Positions 11,895 through 23,690 of a stretch of 64,000 nucleotides of DNA are shown in pieces. The stretch is taken from contig NC_088295.1 of the NCBI RefSeq assembly GCF_032854445.1, forward strand, positions 46,427,385-46,491,384, in the 5' to 3' direction. The DNA comes from Liolophura sinensis. Taxonomy: Eukaryota > Mollusca > Polyplacophora > Chitonida > Chitonidae. A program made the translations under genes and the position numbers. Under the pieces are notes generated by a model. It had not been told where the DNA came from. It did no database searches and was given only the letters and a program-made list of their open reading frames with translations. How positions within the stretch are numbered: the first letter of the stretch is position 1; each line of letters begins with the position of its first letter.

Positions 11895-12190
11895 ATGAAT
11901 GAATTGTAAATTGTTAATAATTTATTGACTTGCCTACCACATTTGGCCTCTTACACAACCAATAGGAACAAATGAATTGTGGATTGTTAATAATTCATTG
12001 ACTTGCCTACCACATTTGGCCTCTTACACAACCAATAGGAACAAATGAATTGTGGATTGTTAATAATTCATTGACTTGCCTACCACATTTGGCCTCTTAC
12101 ACAACCAATGGCAACAAATGAATTGTGGATTGTTAATAATTCATTGACTTGCCTGCCTTGTTTGGCACTTACACAACCAATAGGAGCACG
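11895..12190. repeat. 73-bp tandem repeat, 4 copies
   Basis: The landmark GACTTGCCT recurs at 11927, 12000, 12073 and 12146, an exact 73-bp period. Units contain TTGTTAATAATTCATTGACT and ACACAACCAATAGGA. The middle copies are almost identical and the outer ones are more diverged, as expected for unequal exchange. Confidence 0.93.
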
Positions 12191-12720
12191 TAAATTATGA
12201 ATTTAATAAACCTTTACTACATGTTTTCTGGTGCTAATAAGATAAAAAAAAATTGAAAACCTTAAGTTTTTTGTTCCAATAAATCAGTTAGATAATTAAA
12301 AGAAGTCATGAAAGCTTAATAATTAAAAATTTACTTTTTGTCTTTAACCTTTTTCCTTGTATAGAAATATAATGCTGAAAACAGACTGTCCTTCTGAACT
12401 TTTTCCATGTACGGTTTAATTTGGGACCCATTGCTAAGCCTGTTTAGGGGATGGCTTATGTTCTTGGTGTACATGTGCTGGCAGTGAATGGTGGAAGTCA
12501 CTCAGCTTGTATGCTGACCTCATGTATCCTAAGGGTGTGGATGGATGGATACAAGCAATTTTCGCCCACTCTGAGTCGCTGTTGGGCAAACAAGCCAGGC
12601 TGTTATAGATGCTGATTGGTTAACCAAACTCATCACAGATAATAGCCTATCTGTATGGCCACATCAAAGAACAGTGGCCCAATCAGTCTGGATTTTAAGG
12701 TTGTCAGCCACCCTCATTAG

Positions 12721-13143
12721 TGCTATTGTCAGGGGTTATTTGGCAGTACTTTGGTCAGTATCGCACTCTCACTGCTGGTCAGTTTGTGTGCTGCACAGAG
12801 CTGTGTGGTTTTTCTAGAGCAGAGTTGTTCGCTAACTGACATTGACAAGAAATGTCACCTTTGTGCATTGTGCCTTGAGATACCTGCTTCAGGAATTAAA
12901 CTTAGTCAATGGTCTCAGGGTTGTATGGAAGACGAAAACCATTGGTCTGTGGGTGAGATAGATCACCCAAGTCACTGGTCTCTGGGTGGTAAGAAACACA
13001 AAAGCCAGTGGTGTCTGGGTGGTAAGGAACACAAAAGCCAGTGGCCTGTGGGTGGTAAGGAACACCCAAGTCACTGGTCTCTGGGTGGTAAGGAACATAA
13101 AAGCCAGTGGCCTGTGGGTGGTATGGAATACTCAAGTCAGTGA
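12721..13143 (+). pseudogene. Open frame running into 33-bp repeats
   Basis: The frame is open from just after a TAG (12718-12720) to a TGA at 13141. It reads a hydrophobic stretch (LVSIALSLLVSLCAAQ, resembling a signal peptide), then a Cys-containing segment (four Cys over about 25 residues), then 11-residue repeats of SQWSVGGKEHK type. There is no ATG before the hydrophobic stretch: the codon at 12751 is TTG and the first in-frame ATG is near 12925. It could therefore only be an exon behind an acceptor such as TATTGTCAG (12730-12732). In-frame TGA codons replace Trp in most later repeats. It is best read as a relic of a secreted Trp/Gly/His repeat protein, or a chance frame of the array. 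Confidence 0.25.
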
Positions 13144-14945
13144 TCAGTGGGTGGTAAGGAACACAAAAGCCAGAGGTCTGTGGGTAATATCGAACGCTCA
13201 AATCTATGGCCTTTGGGTGGTATAGAACACCAAAGCCAGTGGTCTTTGAGTGGTATGGAATACTCAAGTCACTGGTCTCTGGGTGGTAAGGAACACCAAA
13301 GCCAGTGGCCTGTGGGTGGTATGGAATACTCAAGTCAGTGATCAGTGGGTGGTAAGGAACACAAAAGCCAGAGGTCTTTGGGTGGTATGGAATACTCAAG
13401 TCAGTGATCAGTGGGTGGTAAGGAACACAAAAGCCAGAGGTCTGTGGGTAATATCGAACGCTCAAATCTATGGTCTTTGGGTGGTATAGAACACCAAAGC
13501 CAGTGGTGTTTGAGTGGTATGGAATACTCAAGTCAGTGATCAGTGGGTGGTAAGGAACACAAAAGCCAGTGGCCTGTGGGTGGTATGGAATACTCAAGTC
13601 AGTGATCAGTGGGTGGTAAGGAACACAAAAGCCAGAGGTCTTTGGGTGGTATGGAATACTCAAGTCAGTGATCAGTGGGTGGTAAGGAACACAAAAGCCA
13701 GTGGCCTGTGGGTGGTATGGAATACTCAAGTCAGTGATCAGTGGGTGGTAAGGAACACAAAAGCCAGTGGCCTGTGGGTGGTAGGGAATACTCAAGTCAG
13801 TGATCAGTGGGTGGTAAGGAACACAAAAGCCAGTGGCCTGTGGGTGGTATGGAATACTCAAGTCAGTGATCAGTGGGTAGTAAGGAACACAAAAGCCAGT
13901 GGCCTGTGGGTGGTATGGAATACTCAAGTCAGTGATCAGTGGGTGGTAAGGAACACAAAAGCCAGTGGTCTTTGGGTGGTATGGAATACTCAAGTCAGTG
14001 ATCAGTGGGTGGTAAGGAACACAAAAGCCAGTGGCCTGTGGGTGGTATGGAATACTCAAGTCAAGTGATCAGTGGGTAGTAAGGAACACAAAAGCCAGTG
14101 GCCTGTGGGTGGTATGGAATACTCAAGTCAGTGATCAGTGGGTGGTAAGGAACACAAAAGCCAGAGGTCCGTGGGTGGTATGGAATACTCAAGTCAGTGA
14201 TCAGTGGGTAGTAAGGAACACAAAAGCCAGTGGCCTGTGGGTGGTATGGAATACTCAAGTCAGTGATCAGTGGGTGGTAAGGAACACAAAAGCCAGTGGC
14301 CTGTGGGTGGTATGGAATACTCAAGTCAGTGATCAGTGGGTGGTAAGGAACACAAAAGCCAGTGGCCTGTGGGTGGTATGGAATACTCAAGTCAAGTGAT
14401 CAGTGGGTAGTAAGGAACACAAAAGCCAGTGGCCTGTGGGTGGTATGGAATACTCAAGTCAGTGATCAGTGGGTGGTAAGGAACACCAAAGCCAGTGGTC
14501 TTTGAGTGGTATGGAATACTCAAGTCAGTGATCAGTGGGTGGTAAGGAACACAAAAGCCAGTGGCCTGTGGGTGGTATGGAATACTCAAGTCAGTGATCA
14601 GTGGGTGGTAAGGAACACAAAAGCCAGTGGCCTGTGGGTGGTATGGAATACTCAAGTCAGTGATCAGTGGGTGGTAAGGAACACAAAAGCCAGTGGCCTG
14701 TGGGTGGTATGGAATACTCAAGTCAGTGATCAGTGGGTGGTAAGGAACACAAAAGCCAGAGGTCTGTGGGTAATATCGAACGCTCAAATCTATGGTCTTT
14801 GGGTGGTATAGAACACCAAAGCCAGTGGTCTTTGGGTGGTATGGAACATCAAAGCCAGTGGTCTGTCGGTGGTATGGAACATCAAAGCCAGTGGTCTGTC
14901 AGTGGTATGGAACAGCCAAATCAGTGGTCTCTGTGTGGTATAATG
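12930..14945. repeat. 33/66-bp minisatellite array, ~60 units
   Basis: The monomer is 33 bp, with landmarks GGGTGGTAAGGAACACAAAA and GGGTGGTATGGAATACTCAA. In the core, two monomer types alternate to give a 66-bp unit. About 22 copies carry CAGTGATCAGTGGG, which puts TGA in the frame that is open at both edges. Identical one-base insertions at about 14061 and 14391 and a GGGTAGTAAGG variant reveal a 331-bp higher-order repeat. A composite unit with TAATATCGAACGCTCAAATC occurs at about 13178, 13450 and 14770. Because 33 is divisible by 3, several long frames stay open on both strands, including 385 codons antisense; these are by-products. Confidence 0.97.
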
Positions 14946-15260
14946 TTGCCTTGTGTGAAGTAAACATATATATATAAATATGCTATAGCGCAGACTTTTG
15001 CCAAGGATTCGCCTCCTGTTCGCTAGTGAAACCAAATAATTGCCTTCAATAAATGGCAGACTTGTACAAAGTGATTTTAAATTTTGTAAAAATTTATAAT
15101 TCCTGCATAGGGGCCTACTACTTCATAGACTTTATTACCTATTTTGAATGATAACAGGTGGCAAATAATTTGTGAAAGGTAATTATTTGGGCTACCCAAA
15201 AATAATGACAAAAATTTGTCTGAATTTGTGCTGATTGATTTTATTTATTTTTTTTTTTTG

Positions 15261-15345
15261 GAGTGAGTGAGTGAGTGAGTGAAAGTTTTAACGTCGCTTT
15301 CAACAATATTTCAGTTTTATCGCGACAATTTTTTTTTTTTTTTTT
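15261..15345 (-). mobile_element. SINE 3' tail (B/C-like)
   Basis: On the minus strand it reads TGAAATATTGTTGAAAGCGA, then CGTTAAAACTTTC and (CACT)n. This matches the general mollusc-type SINE tail and is related to the B/C tail in this window. No head was found. Confidence 0.7.
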
Positions 15346-15482
15346 ATATTGGATCTAGCTTCTTTAACAGCTGGTTAAAAGTAACGTGCATAACAATCCA
15401 TGTTGTTTTGAGTATTACTGTAGTTTCCAAAAGTACATGTCACATACTTGATTTTGTCAGGACATATACATGTACATTATAA

Positions 15483-15621
15483 TGGTCTGCCAGCAACCTG
15501 CGGATGGTTGTGGGCTTCCCCAGGGCTGTGCCCGGTTTTCTCTCACTATAATGCTGGCTGCCGTTGTATAAATGAAATATTCTTGAGTACGGCATAGAAC
15601 ACCAATCAAATAAAGAAATAT
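15483..15621 (+). mobile_element. SINE A, 3' half
   Basis: Family A from GGTCTGCCAGCAACCTGCGG to AAATAAAGAAATA. From 15622 to 16437 no gene is supported. A B-box-like GCAGGTTCAAACCTG at about 16216-16230 may belong to another tRNA-derived repeat. Confidence 0.88.
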
Positions 15622-16437
15622 AATGACTGTGATTTTAATATGGCTTTATGTCTTCAACACTTCAGGCAAGTCGGTAGTGATATTGATGTCAATAATTAAT
15701 GTGCCAAGGATGCTAATCACTACATGCATTTATGAACTCATTGTATAGCTCACCCAGACTGCAACCAAATTATCTCCTGTGAAACATAGTTACATCCAAA
15801 GCTGTCTCCTGCATGACAGTATTAGTATCAATACAGTCTTTTTCTTTATCTTGATCTCTATTAAGGGCTCTTCTGCTCAACTGCTTTACATTGGACTCTT
15901 TGGAGTTCTGGTTGAAAGATATCGACCCAATGATGTTGGTGCATGCTGAGAATGAATGGTGGAATTTCCGAGTAGTGATTTACTGACGTCGTGTAATCTG
16001 ATGGTCAGGAGAGTAGCTGTTTCCTCTCACGGTTCTTCACTGACCCTGATGTCAACAAACCCAGATGGTATCAGACAGAGTCTGGTTGTTAAACCAAAGT
16101 CATCTTGGATTAGTAGACCTTTCATTATAGACACATCAGTTAAATTGGTTGCTTGGGCCATCTATATGGGCTAAGAGCTTCAGTTGTATAGAACTTATAG
16201 TGAGAAGTTGCAGGTTGCAGGTTCAAACCTGAGGTTGGTCAAGTCTAAATACTTTTGTTTTGGAAATTAGATCTCCTTGAGACGACGTAATAAGCTTCAA
16301 GAGACATTGTTATATAATTTGTCAGTAAAGTTTAGCCTATGGAATGGAATATCAACTTCTTGTTTATTCTTTAAGAATAAAAAAAGAAACTGTTATCCAT
16401 GAAGAATAAGTAAGGGGTTATCTTTATATGCTAACGG

Positions 16438-16703
16438 CGGCCTCCGTGGCTCACTTGGTTAGCGCACTAGTGCAGCGTAATTACCCAGTAGCCTCTCACC
16501 AATGTGGTCGCTGTGAGTTCAAGTCCAGCTCATGCTGGCTTCCTCTCCGGCCGTACGTGTGAACGTCTTCCAGCAACCTGCGGATGGTCGTGGGTTCTCC
16601 CCAGGCTCTGCCCCGTTTCCTCCCATCATGATGCTGGTTGCCGTGGTATAAGTGAAATATTCTTGAGTACGTCGTAAAACGCCAATCAAATAAATAAATA
16701 AAG
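16438..16703 (+). mobile_element. SINE A, full length
   Basis: Head GGCGGCCTCCGTGGCTCACT, B-box region GTGAGTTCAAGTCC, complete body, and tail AAACGCCAATCAAATAAATA. This is one of the best preserved A copies. Confidence 0.95.
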
Positions 16704-16734
16704 GAATTATATGCTAACTGACTTTAACTTTCTT

Positions 16735-16965
16735 TGAAATTACATGTAATGTTTTTTTAGAGGCAAATAAACATTATGCGATAAAATGTATTTCCTTTTT
16801 TTATCTTTTGGCGTTGTAACTTTACTATTTGTCCAGTAGGATATCATCCTACCTTCCAACCTTTGTAAGATCAAAAGAACTCACAGTATCAAGCAAAATG
16901 AGCAAATTGTTCACTGATGGAAATTGTAAGTCATTTGAATACCTAAATTTGGTCATGTTACCTTC
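16735..16965 (+). mobile_element. Possible MITE M2 relative
   Basis: It shares TTAGAGGCAAATAAACATTA and a CAGTAGGATATCA segment with the M2 copies at 45139 and 61385 and with 40105-40260. The M2 terminal repeats are not recognisable here, so this is a diverged or distinct relative. Confidence 0.35.
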
Positions 16966-17115
16966 CTAACATCTAAATGCCACTAAGACAAATTAAGTTC
17001 CCTCGAATATGACCCAAAAAATATTGAACGCAGTATGATATTTCCCAAGCCAACAAAGACAAACTCCCAACGGATGGACAGGGTCTATGTATATAAGCTT
17101 GATGTTGTGAAGTTA

Positions 17116-17777
17116 CATGTATTATAGAGGACCAATCCTATATTATTGATGACCAGTCATGTATTATTGAGGACCAGTCATGTGTTATTGAGGATCAATC
17201 CTGTATTATTGAGGACCAGTCATGTGTTATTGAGGATCAATCCTGTATTATTGAGGACCAGTCATGTGTTATTGAGGACCAGTCATGTGTTATTGAGGAC
17301 CAGTCATGTGTTATTGAGGACCAAGCATGTGTTATTGAGGACCAAGCATGTGTTATTGAGGACCAGTCATGTGTTATTGAGGATCAATCCTGTATTATTG
17401 AGGACCAGTCATGTGTTATTGAGGACCAGTCATGTGTTATTGAGGACCAAGCATGTATTATTGAGGACCAATCCTGTATTATTCAGGAACAGTCATGTGT
17501 TATTGAGGACCAAGCATGTATTATTGAGGACCAATCCTGTATTATTCAGGAACAGTCATGTGTTATTGAGGACCAAGCATGTATTGTTGAGGACCAATCC
17601 TGTATTATTGAGGACCAATCATGTATCATTGAGGACCAGTCATGTATTATTGAGGACCAAGCATGTATTATTGAGGACCAGTCATGTGTTAATGAGGACC
17701 AGTCATGTGTTATTGGGGACCAGTCTTATATTATTGAGGAACAGTCATGTGTTATTGAGGATCAATCCTGTATTAAA
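17116..17777. repeat. 21-bp minisatellite array, ~31 copies
   Basis: Unit around TATTGAGGACCAGTCATGTG with variants such as CAAGCATG, CAATCCTG and CAGGAACAG. The 21-bp period is divisible by 3, so two forward frames are uninterrupted: heptads VLLRTSH and heptads CVIEDQS. The first continues to 17901. Composition and repetition alone explain both, and no gene context is visible. Confidence 0.95.
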
Positions 17778-20336
17778 CTTTTTAAAAAAGAATAATTTAA
17801 TATCAGATTTGAGATTTCCACAACAAGGCATTTCAGGATATAAACAAATTTGTTTTAAAATGGATGGTGTAGGAGCTGTTTCGATATGCAAAGGTAATTA
17901 ATTGTATTGAGGGATCAAACAAGTCATGTAGACTCTCAGACTTGAATATTTATGGATCTTGCATTGTTGGATGGCTCTCTTGGAATATTCCAATCTTCAG
18001 TCGGTTCTTGATTGGTTTTCAGATTAAAGATGGAGAAAACCTAAAAATTACATAAAAGAGTGGGAAAAATTAGTTGTAAATGTGGTCTACAATATTTTCT
18101 TTGATTTTTCTTTAAAAAAAAATCTTTTTGTAAGGTGAGTACTTGGGAGCACCTCTTGATATATATTGTGTTTGTGTAATAATCCTATAAATGAGGTTGT
18201 AACACATGTTTAATAAGTAATTTGCACTAAAATTCTGTCTTTTTAGCTAAGAAATGTGTTCAGCCTGGATTTTGATCATATTTATGGTTTTAATATATGC
18301 ATAGATATTAGCATAACACAAATTAAATGCATGTGTTTGGATATAAACAAAAAATTTACATTCACATAAATTTATTAGACATGCATCACATCATTAATCC
18401 TGTTATAGATGATGTAGACCAAATTGTGGTCCTAAATACCCACTGTACAAAAATGTTTTTAAATATCTTTTTCTCCTGAAACAAAAAGAAAAATCGAAGA
18501 AAATATTAAGAGCCATACTTGCCTATAAGATTTCATCTGATTTTGGCATCATTTTTCTTTTCTTTTAAGCTTTTTGATGAATTAGCTGAGGGCACTCTTA
18601 ATAAAATGTTTAAATGTTCTTGTTTTTTTCATGCTGTAGCTTATCCAGTGTAGTGGTTATACAGTTTGGTTGCAGATATATTAGATACATGATGATGTGG
18701 GTGTGCGTTGTGCAGGTACATGTTGGCTGCCAGGATGGGCTGTGTGGGAAATGGTGTTAATAGCGGCAGAGATGGATAGGATATACGCACGAAGTATTGT
18801 CTTATTGATTGGACAAATCATGAAGCATGGAAGAATGAAAGAAGGTATTTTAATTGCGGAATAATTCCTTATTTTTTCTAACTGAATTGCTGGATGTGCA
18901 TGGTATTAGAACTTGTCTTGAAAAGAATTCAGTTGAGGCCTAATAGGCTGTTTGTTAGTAAGAATTAATAAAACTTAAGGTTTCCATTTGTGTGGAATGG
19001 AAATAAGCTGAATTGCCCAAATGACAAAACATTTAATTAGTGCTTAATGATTCATAATTAAAACTTCAGAGCATCTTGTTTTGTAGTTCTAGAATATGCT
19101 TACCAGTATTCCTTGTTATTAGAAAAATTCCTTCAGTTTATTTACTGTGAAAATTTTGACGCAGTAGGAGAGTTTTGAGCTCTCTTGTGCTGGTAAAGGT
19201 AAAAACAGCCCTGCTCTATCATGTGACTTAATTGCGAAAAATGTTATGCTACTTTTGCTGACCTTAATTTACCAATCACATGTCTCAACATGTTCCAGAG
19301 GCACAAAGAAGCCCTTTCCTATGGGAACTTTTCAGGTTTACAGAGTGTTGAGATCTCCAGTTTTCTCCATCGTTTGTTTTTTCTGAGTTACCCTTTGTGA
19401 AACTTTTTCGGATGCCCAGATTGAAAATAGTTGCCTAATATTTGGGACAGGTCACATGATACAGTGGGACAATGTTTTAGCTTTACTGATAAAAGAGTTC
19501 AAACTCAAAACTCCTGTAGTGATGCTTTTGCATGCATTTATGTATCTTCTGTTGACCTCTGTAGACATCAAGCTTAATAGTTTGATCAGAATGCGATCTT
19601 TGATCAAATCAGTTTTAGATCCTATGGAAATGTACCCTTATATATTTTGTAAAACTTCTAATGACTTGCCCAAACAAAAAAATATATCTATACACATTTT
19701 GTACATGGTGCATTTTCCTGTACTATAAATCATTTCGAAATAATGACCAGAAATTATGTAGTCTGCATTTTAGAAAATTTATAGATGTGTATAAAAGAAA
19801 TCCATTACAAAAACTCGTCGAGGGTTCTAAATAAGTGATCCTCTATGCATGAGCTGTTTTAAAGGATGTACCAGACGAGTCTGAAGTCTTCAATCACATC
19901 TCACGTCTGGCCTCTACATGTACATCTATCTACTCCAGCGAATCACTCTTAAATTGCGTATTTGTCAATGCTTGGACCTCCCAGTGGCTTACCAGCAGCT
20001 GTAGTTAATGTGGTGGGGTTTAATTGTTAATTTAAAGCTGAACAACATGGAACTACAGGGTTTTCTCATGTGTCTTTATAATTTGGATCCTGATTTTAAT
20101 AATTCATTGGTCTAGAACATTCTTTCACCTATTACTGAGAATTGTTGACAGCTTTTCTTTACATGAAACTGTCCTAATTTCTTAATTTATATTATTTGAA
20201 GGGGAAAGCACAACAATTATAGTGGAGTATTTCAGCTGTGCTAATTTAGAGTTTATTTAAAACCAATAGCATTTGTTTTAATGTTTTAAATGTATAACTT
20301 AATGCTTTATTTTAACAGTGTAAAAATAAAAATTTG
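17778..20336. other. Non-coding AT-rich sequence
   Basis: 2.5 kb without a gene or repeat I can name. Open frames such as 19456-19728 have AT-rich composition and no recognisable domain. Confidence 0.5.
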
Positions 20337-20505
20337 ATTTATTTATTTATTTATTGGATTGGTGTTTTACGCCGTACTAAAGAATATTTCACTTATATGA
20401 CGGCAGCCAGCATTATGTTGGGAGGAAACCGAGCAGAGCCCAGGGAGAACCCAGTACCATCTGCAGGTTGCTGGCAGACCTTCTTACGTACAACCGAAGG
20501 TGATA
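20337..20505 (-). mobile_element. SINE A, 3' two-thirds
   Basis: On the + strand it reads TTATTTATTGGATTGGTGTT through GGCAGACCTTCTTACGTAC. The head is missing. A 16-base T run (20519-20534) follows shortly after. Confidence 0.9.
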
Positions 20506-20586
20506 GTATGCTTATGTCTTTTTTTTTTTTTTTTTCTTGCGTTCGCACTGTTGTGGGTACATGGCTTAACTAATTCTTTAGTCCGT

Positions 20587-20640
20587 GTAATTAAGTATGC
20601 CCGGCTAATTAAGCATGCCCGGCTAATTAAGCATGCACGT
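20587..20640. repeat. 18-bp tandem repeat, 3 copies
   Basis: Three copies of CCCGGCTAATTAAGCATG, the first and last diverged. Confidence 0.85.
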
Positions 20641-22574
20641 CAGTATGTGGGAGGTCCACACATTGACAAATATGCTGTGACTGCCTGGATAGAAACTGTA
20701 TCTGTTTACTGATACATCCAAGGGTCATCTTCACATTGGGGAATTTCTACAAGGGGATCATATTATGTTTAATTATTGATTATTCTGCAAACACTAATTA
20801 ACCAACATATAATTTTTTTTGTTGCCTCAAACAATATATGCCTGCAAATATTGCTTTCAGTGTGGACGTGGAACATGAATCGTTGAATTTAGAAAATAAA
20901 TCATAGCAAGACTTTTAAGCTTACACAAGATGTGTGTGTCGGAACATTATTTAGTATTGAAGTAAAATAAAGATAGATTTGTCACTCATATAGACAGTAT
21001 TCCCAAATGTAGCAATTCATTGAAAATGGATTTATTCCGGACTCCCATCTGTGCCACCGAGTACATTAGCAAATTTGCCGATTAGGAAATCAACTTATTG
21101 AGGGTGCTTAAACAGTTTGATAGTGACACCTTGTCACTCACTAATGTCTGCATCACGTCTGCTGGTGGTTGGCAGGGATCACCAACTTGTTCCCAGACGA
21201 CTTTTAGAAAGGACAATAGGGCCAGCCTTGCAATTATCTGACCTTATTTTGTACACCCTAAGGCCAAAACTAAAATATTATATGTTTGATGTTACGCAGC
21301 CAACCCTTCAAAAAGGCCCCAACCAAAATTCTTTGTTTGTGTTTTTACAGACGCCAGATTATTTTATTTTATTTCATTTTTTTTTTTTCGCGGATCATTT
21401 GAAATGTCACTCTGTTTATACAGGTGACAGGTGCTCTTTTGAGACATGCAATTTCCTTAGTCTGAAAATCTGGAGACCATTGCAGCCTGAAGGACGTGTG
21501 CACTCAATTATGATACAGTACTTCATATTTAATCCACTTAATTCATGGTCTGTCAGCAAGCTAAGACATTTATGTACCTATTACAACCATTGAAACTGAC
21601 CTTTATTCAACATTTCTTCAGAAAATCTGTGGAATTTGAAAATAACGCCTCCTTTGAGCTACTCATCGCAAAACTGTATCTGTTTACTGATACATTGTGG
21701 TGAAGTGGAAACAGTGGTAGTGACACTTGAAAGGGCAAGTGCATTTCTAAATGGATACAGAGAAGTTCACATACAAAGACAAGGCTGATATGTTCATTCC
21801 TTTGATCTTCATGCAACACAACATGATTTTGGCTCTTCTTTTCCTCGTGCATCTATAAACCTTTTGGAAGGTGTAAATTAGGTTAAGGCTGGTGATCTGA
21901 GCTGAGGCTCACCTTGGTGTTTACACTCTTCATACTTTTAGACAAGGGGGTACATTGAATGATGTATTGAGGACAGAATACAGGGTTTGATCCTTCATTT
22001 GAAGGAAGAATCCCCTAAATTCTACTATTTCACTAGGTGTTGAGGTTTCACTTCACTCTGTCAACAATATCAGCTGAACAGGATTTTGGTTATATTTTCA
22101 CAGGCTTGCCACCTCTTTACAGGACCTGAAAATGCTGGCACAAACTGTTGACTTAAATTATGTTGCAGTACTCATAAAACTGTTTAACAAATGTTTACCT
22201 GTTAGTTTTATTGTAAAGATCTAAGAATATTTATTTTGAGAATTGGGTGATATAATTTAGTACTGAGTTCTGATCAATGTTGAGGAAGTTTCAATCATTT
22301 GAACAGGATTCTACAATTGTTCTTCCCTTTGGTATAAAGAGCTTGTGACATCAAACAAACAATATTTTAATTTTGGCCTAAGCTATACTGGTTTTTCTGT
22401 AAACCATTATTTAGCCAGATTGTGTCAAAAGTGATTGTCAGTTCTGTCTACCTAGATGGAATTTTGTTGTCTATTTATACATTGTTGAAGATAGTCTAGC
22501 TGTCTGGTCAGGTTTATGAAGATACATGTATAATGTTGGCTCTAAGTGAATATATCATCACATTTATTGATGTG
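20641..22574. other. Non-coding sequence
   Basis: No gene is supported. The 158-codon frame at 21117-21593 has no motif or convincing splice context. Confidence 0.5.
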
Positions 22575-22832
22575 GGGGCCTCTGTGGCTCAGTCGGTTAG
22601 CGCGCTAGCGCAGCGTTATGACCCAGTAGTCTCTCACCAATGCGGTCGCTGTGAGTTCAAGTCCAGCTCATGCTGGCTTCCTCTCCGGCCGTACGTGGGA
22701 AGGTTTGTCAGCAGCCTGCGGATGGTCGTGGGTTTCCCCCGGGCTGTGCCTGGTTTCCACCCACCATAATGCTGGCCATCGTCATATGAGTGAAATATTC
22801 TTGAGTAACGCATAAAACACCAATGAAATGAA
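22575..22832 (+). mobile_element. SINE A, full length
   Basis: Head GGGGCCTCTGTGGCTCAGTC, B-box region GTGAGTTCAAGTCC, body CGTGGGAAGG, tail AAACACCAATGAAATGAAAC. It faces the minus-strand copy at 23113-23363, forming an inverted pair. Confidence 0.95.
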
Positions 22833-22927
22833 ACATTTATTGATGTATAAAAATCCAGCCATAGATTTGGTGTACATGTACGTGTGCAGATTGAGGGACT
22901 GACGAGTGCTATAAAGATATTTTAGTT

Positions 22928-23093
22928 ATTTATTTGATTGATGTTTTATGCCGTATTCAAGATTATTTCACTTATTTGACGGCAGCCAGCATTATGTTGG
23001 GAGGAAACCGAGCAGAACCCCAGAGGAAACCCATGACCATCCACAGGTTACTGGCAGACCTGTAAACGGAGAGGAAGCCAGCATGAACTGGAC
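22928..23093 (-). mobile_element. SINE A, 3' two-thirds
   Basis: Reverse complement of family A from the A-rich tail (TATTTATTTGATTGATGTTT) to GCCAGCATGAACTGGACTTG. It ends just before the next minus-strand copy. Confidence 0.92.
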
Positions 23094-23112
23094 TTGATTT
23101 TTTCTTTTTTTT

Positions 23113-23363
23113 TTTGATTGGTGTTTTACGCCGTACTCAAGAATATTTTACTTATACGACGGCGGCCAGAATTATGGTGGGTGGAAACCGGGCAGAACCC
23201 GGGGGAAACTCACTACCATCCGCAGGTAGCTGACAGACCTTCCCACATACGGCCGGAGAGAAAGCCAGCATGAGCTGGACTTGAACTCACAGTGACTACA
23301 TTCAGAGGCTTCTGGGTCATTATGCTGTGCTAGCGTGGTGACCAAGTGAGCCACAGAGGCCCT
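23113..23363 (-). mobile_element. SINE A, full length
   Basis: Complete minus-strand copy from TGATTGGTGTTTTACGCCGT to CCACAGAGGCCC. The B-box region reads GACTTGAACTCACAG on the + strand. Confidence 0.95.
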
Positions 23364-23690
23364 CCTATGAAGATAAGAAGGTTGCCTGAAACTGTTACTT
23401 TGCAGGATAACATTTTAAATAGAAGGATTCCTGTGGCACATTCATGTTCCTGATGACAAAAAATTTGCTTTAGGATTGCAGACTTTTATGATCTTTTTAA
23501 CAAAATTTTTAAACCTACATTAAAATGGCACTTTTAAGACAGTTAATTATACCTCTTCACCAACTAAACAAAATGAGACAATAACTTTAGCTAAAAAATT
23601 GGAAGGTTTACAAAGTAGGATTTGATCAGAGTTTTGCCTTATGCTACTAATTGTATCCATACAAGTACATGTAATTGTCTCAAAAGCTAA

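Noticed and set aside
12902-14787. Long antisense frames (385, 109 and 131 codons) of YHPQATGFCVPYHPLITDLS repeats
   Set aside because: They are the complement of the 33-bp array. A unit divisible by three keeps any stop-free frame open, and breaks occur only at the two one-base insertions. There is no start context, leader or neighbouring gene.
21117-21593. 158-codon forward frame
   Set aside because: No domain, and it crosses a T-rich homopolymer tract. The composition follows the AT content.
23172-23354. Short Ser/Trp-rich frames of MAHLVTTLAQHNDPEAS type (also at 6089, 22533 and 28901)
   Set aside because: These are translations of the SINE A head and body and recur wherever the SINE occurs.
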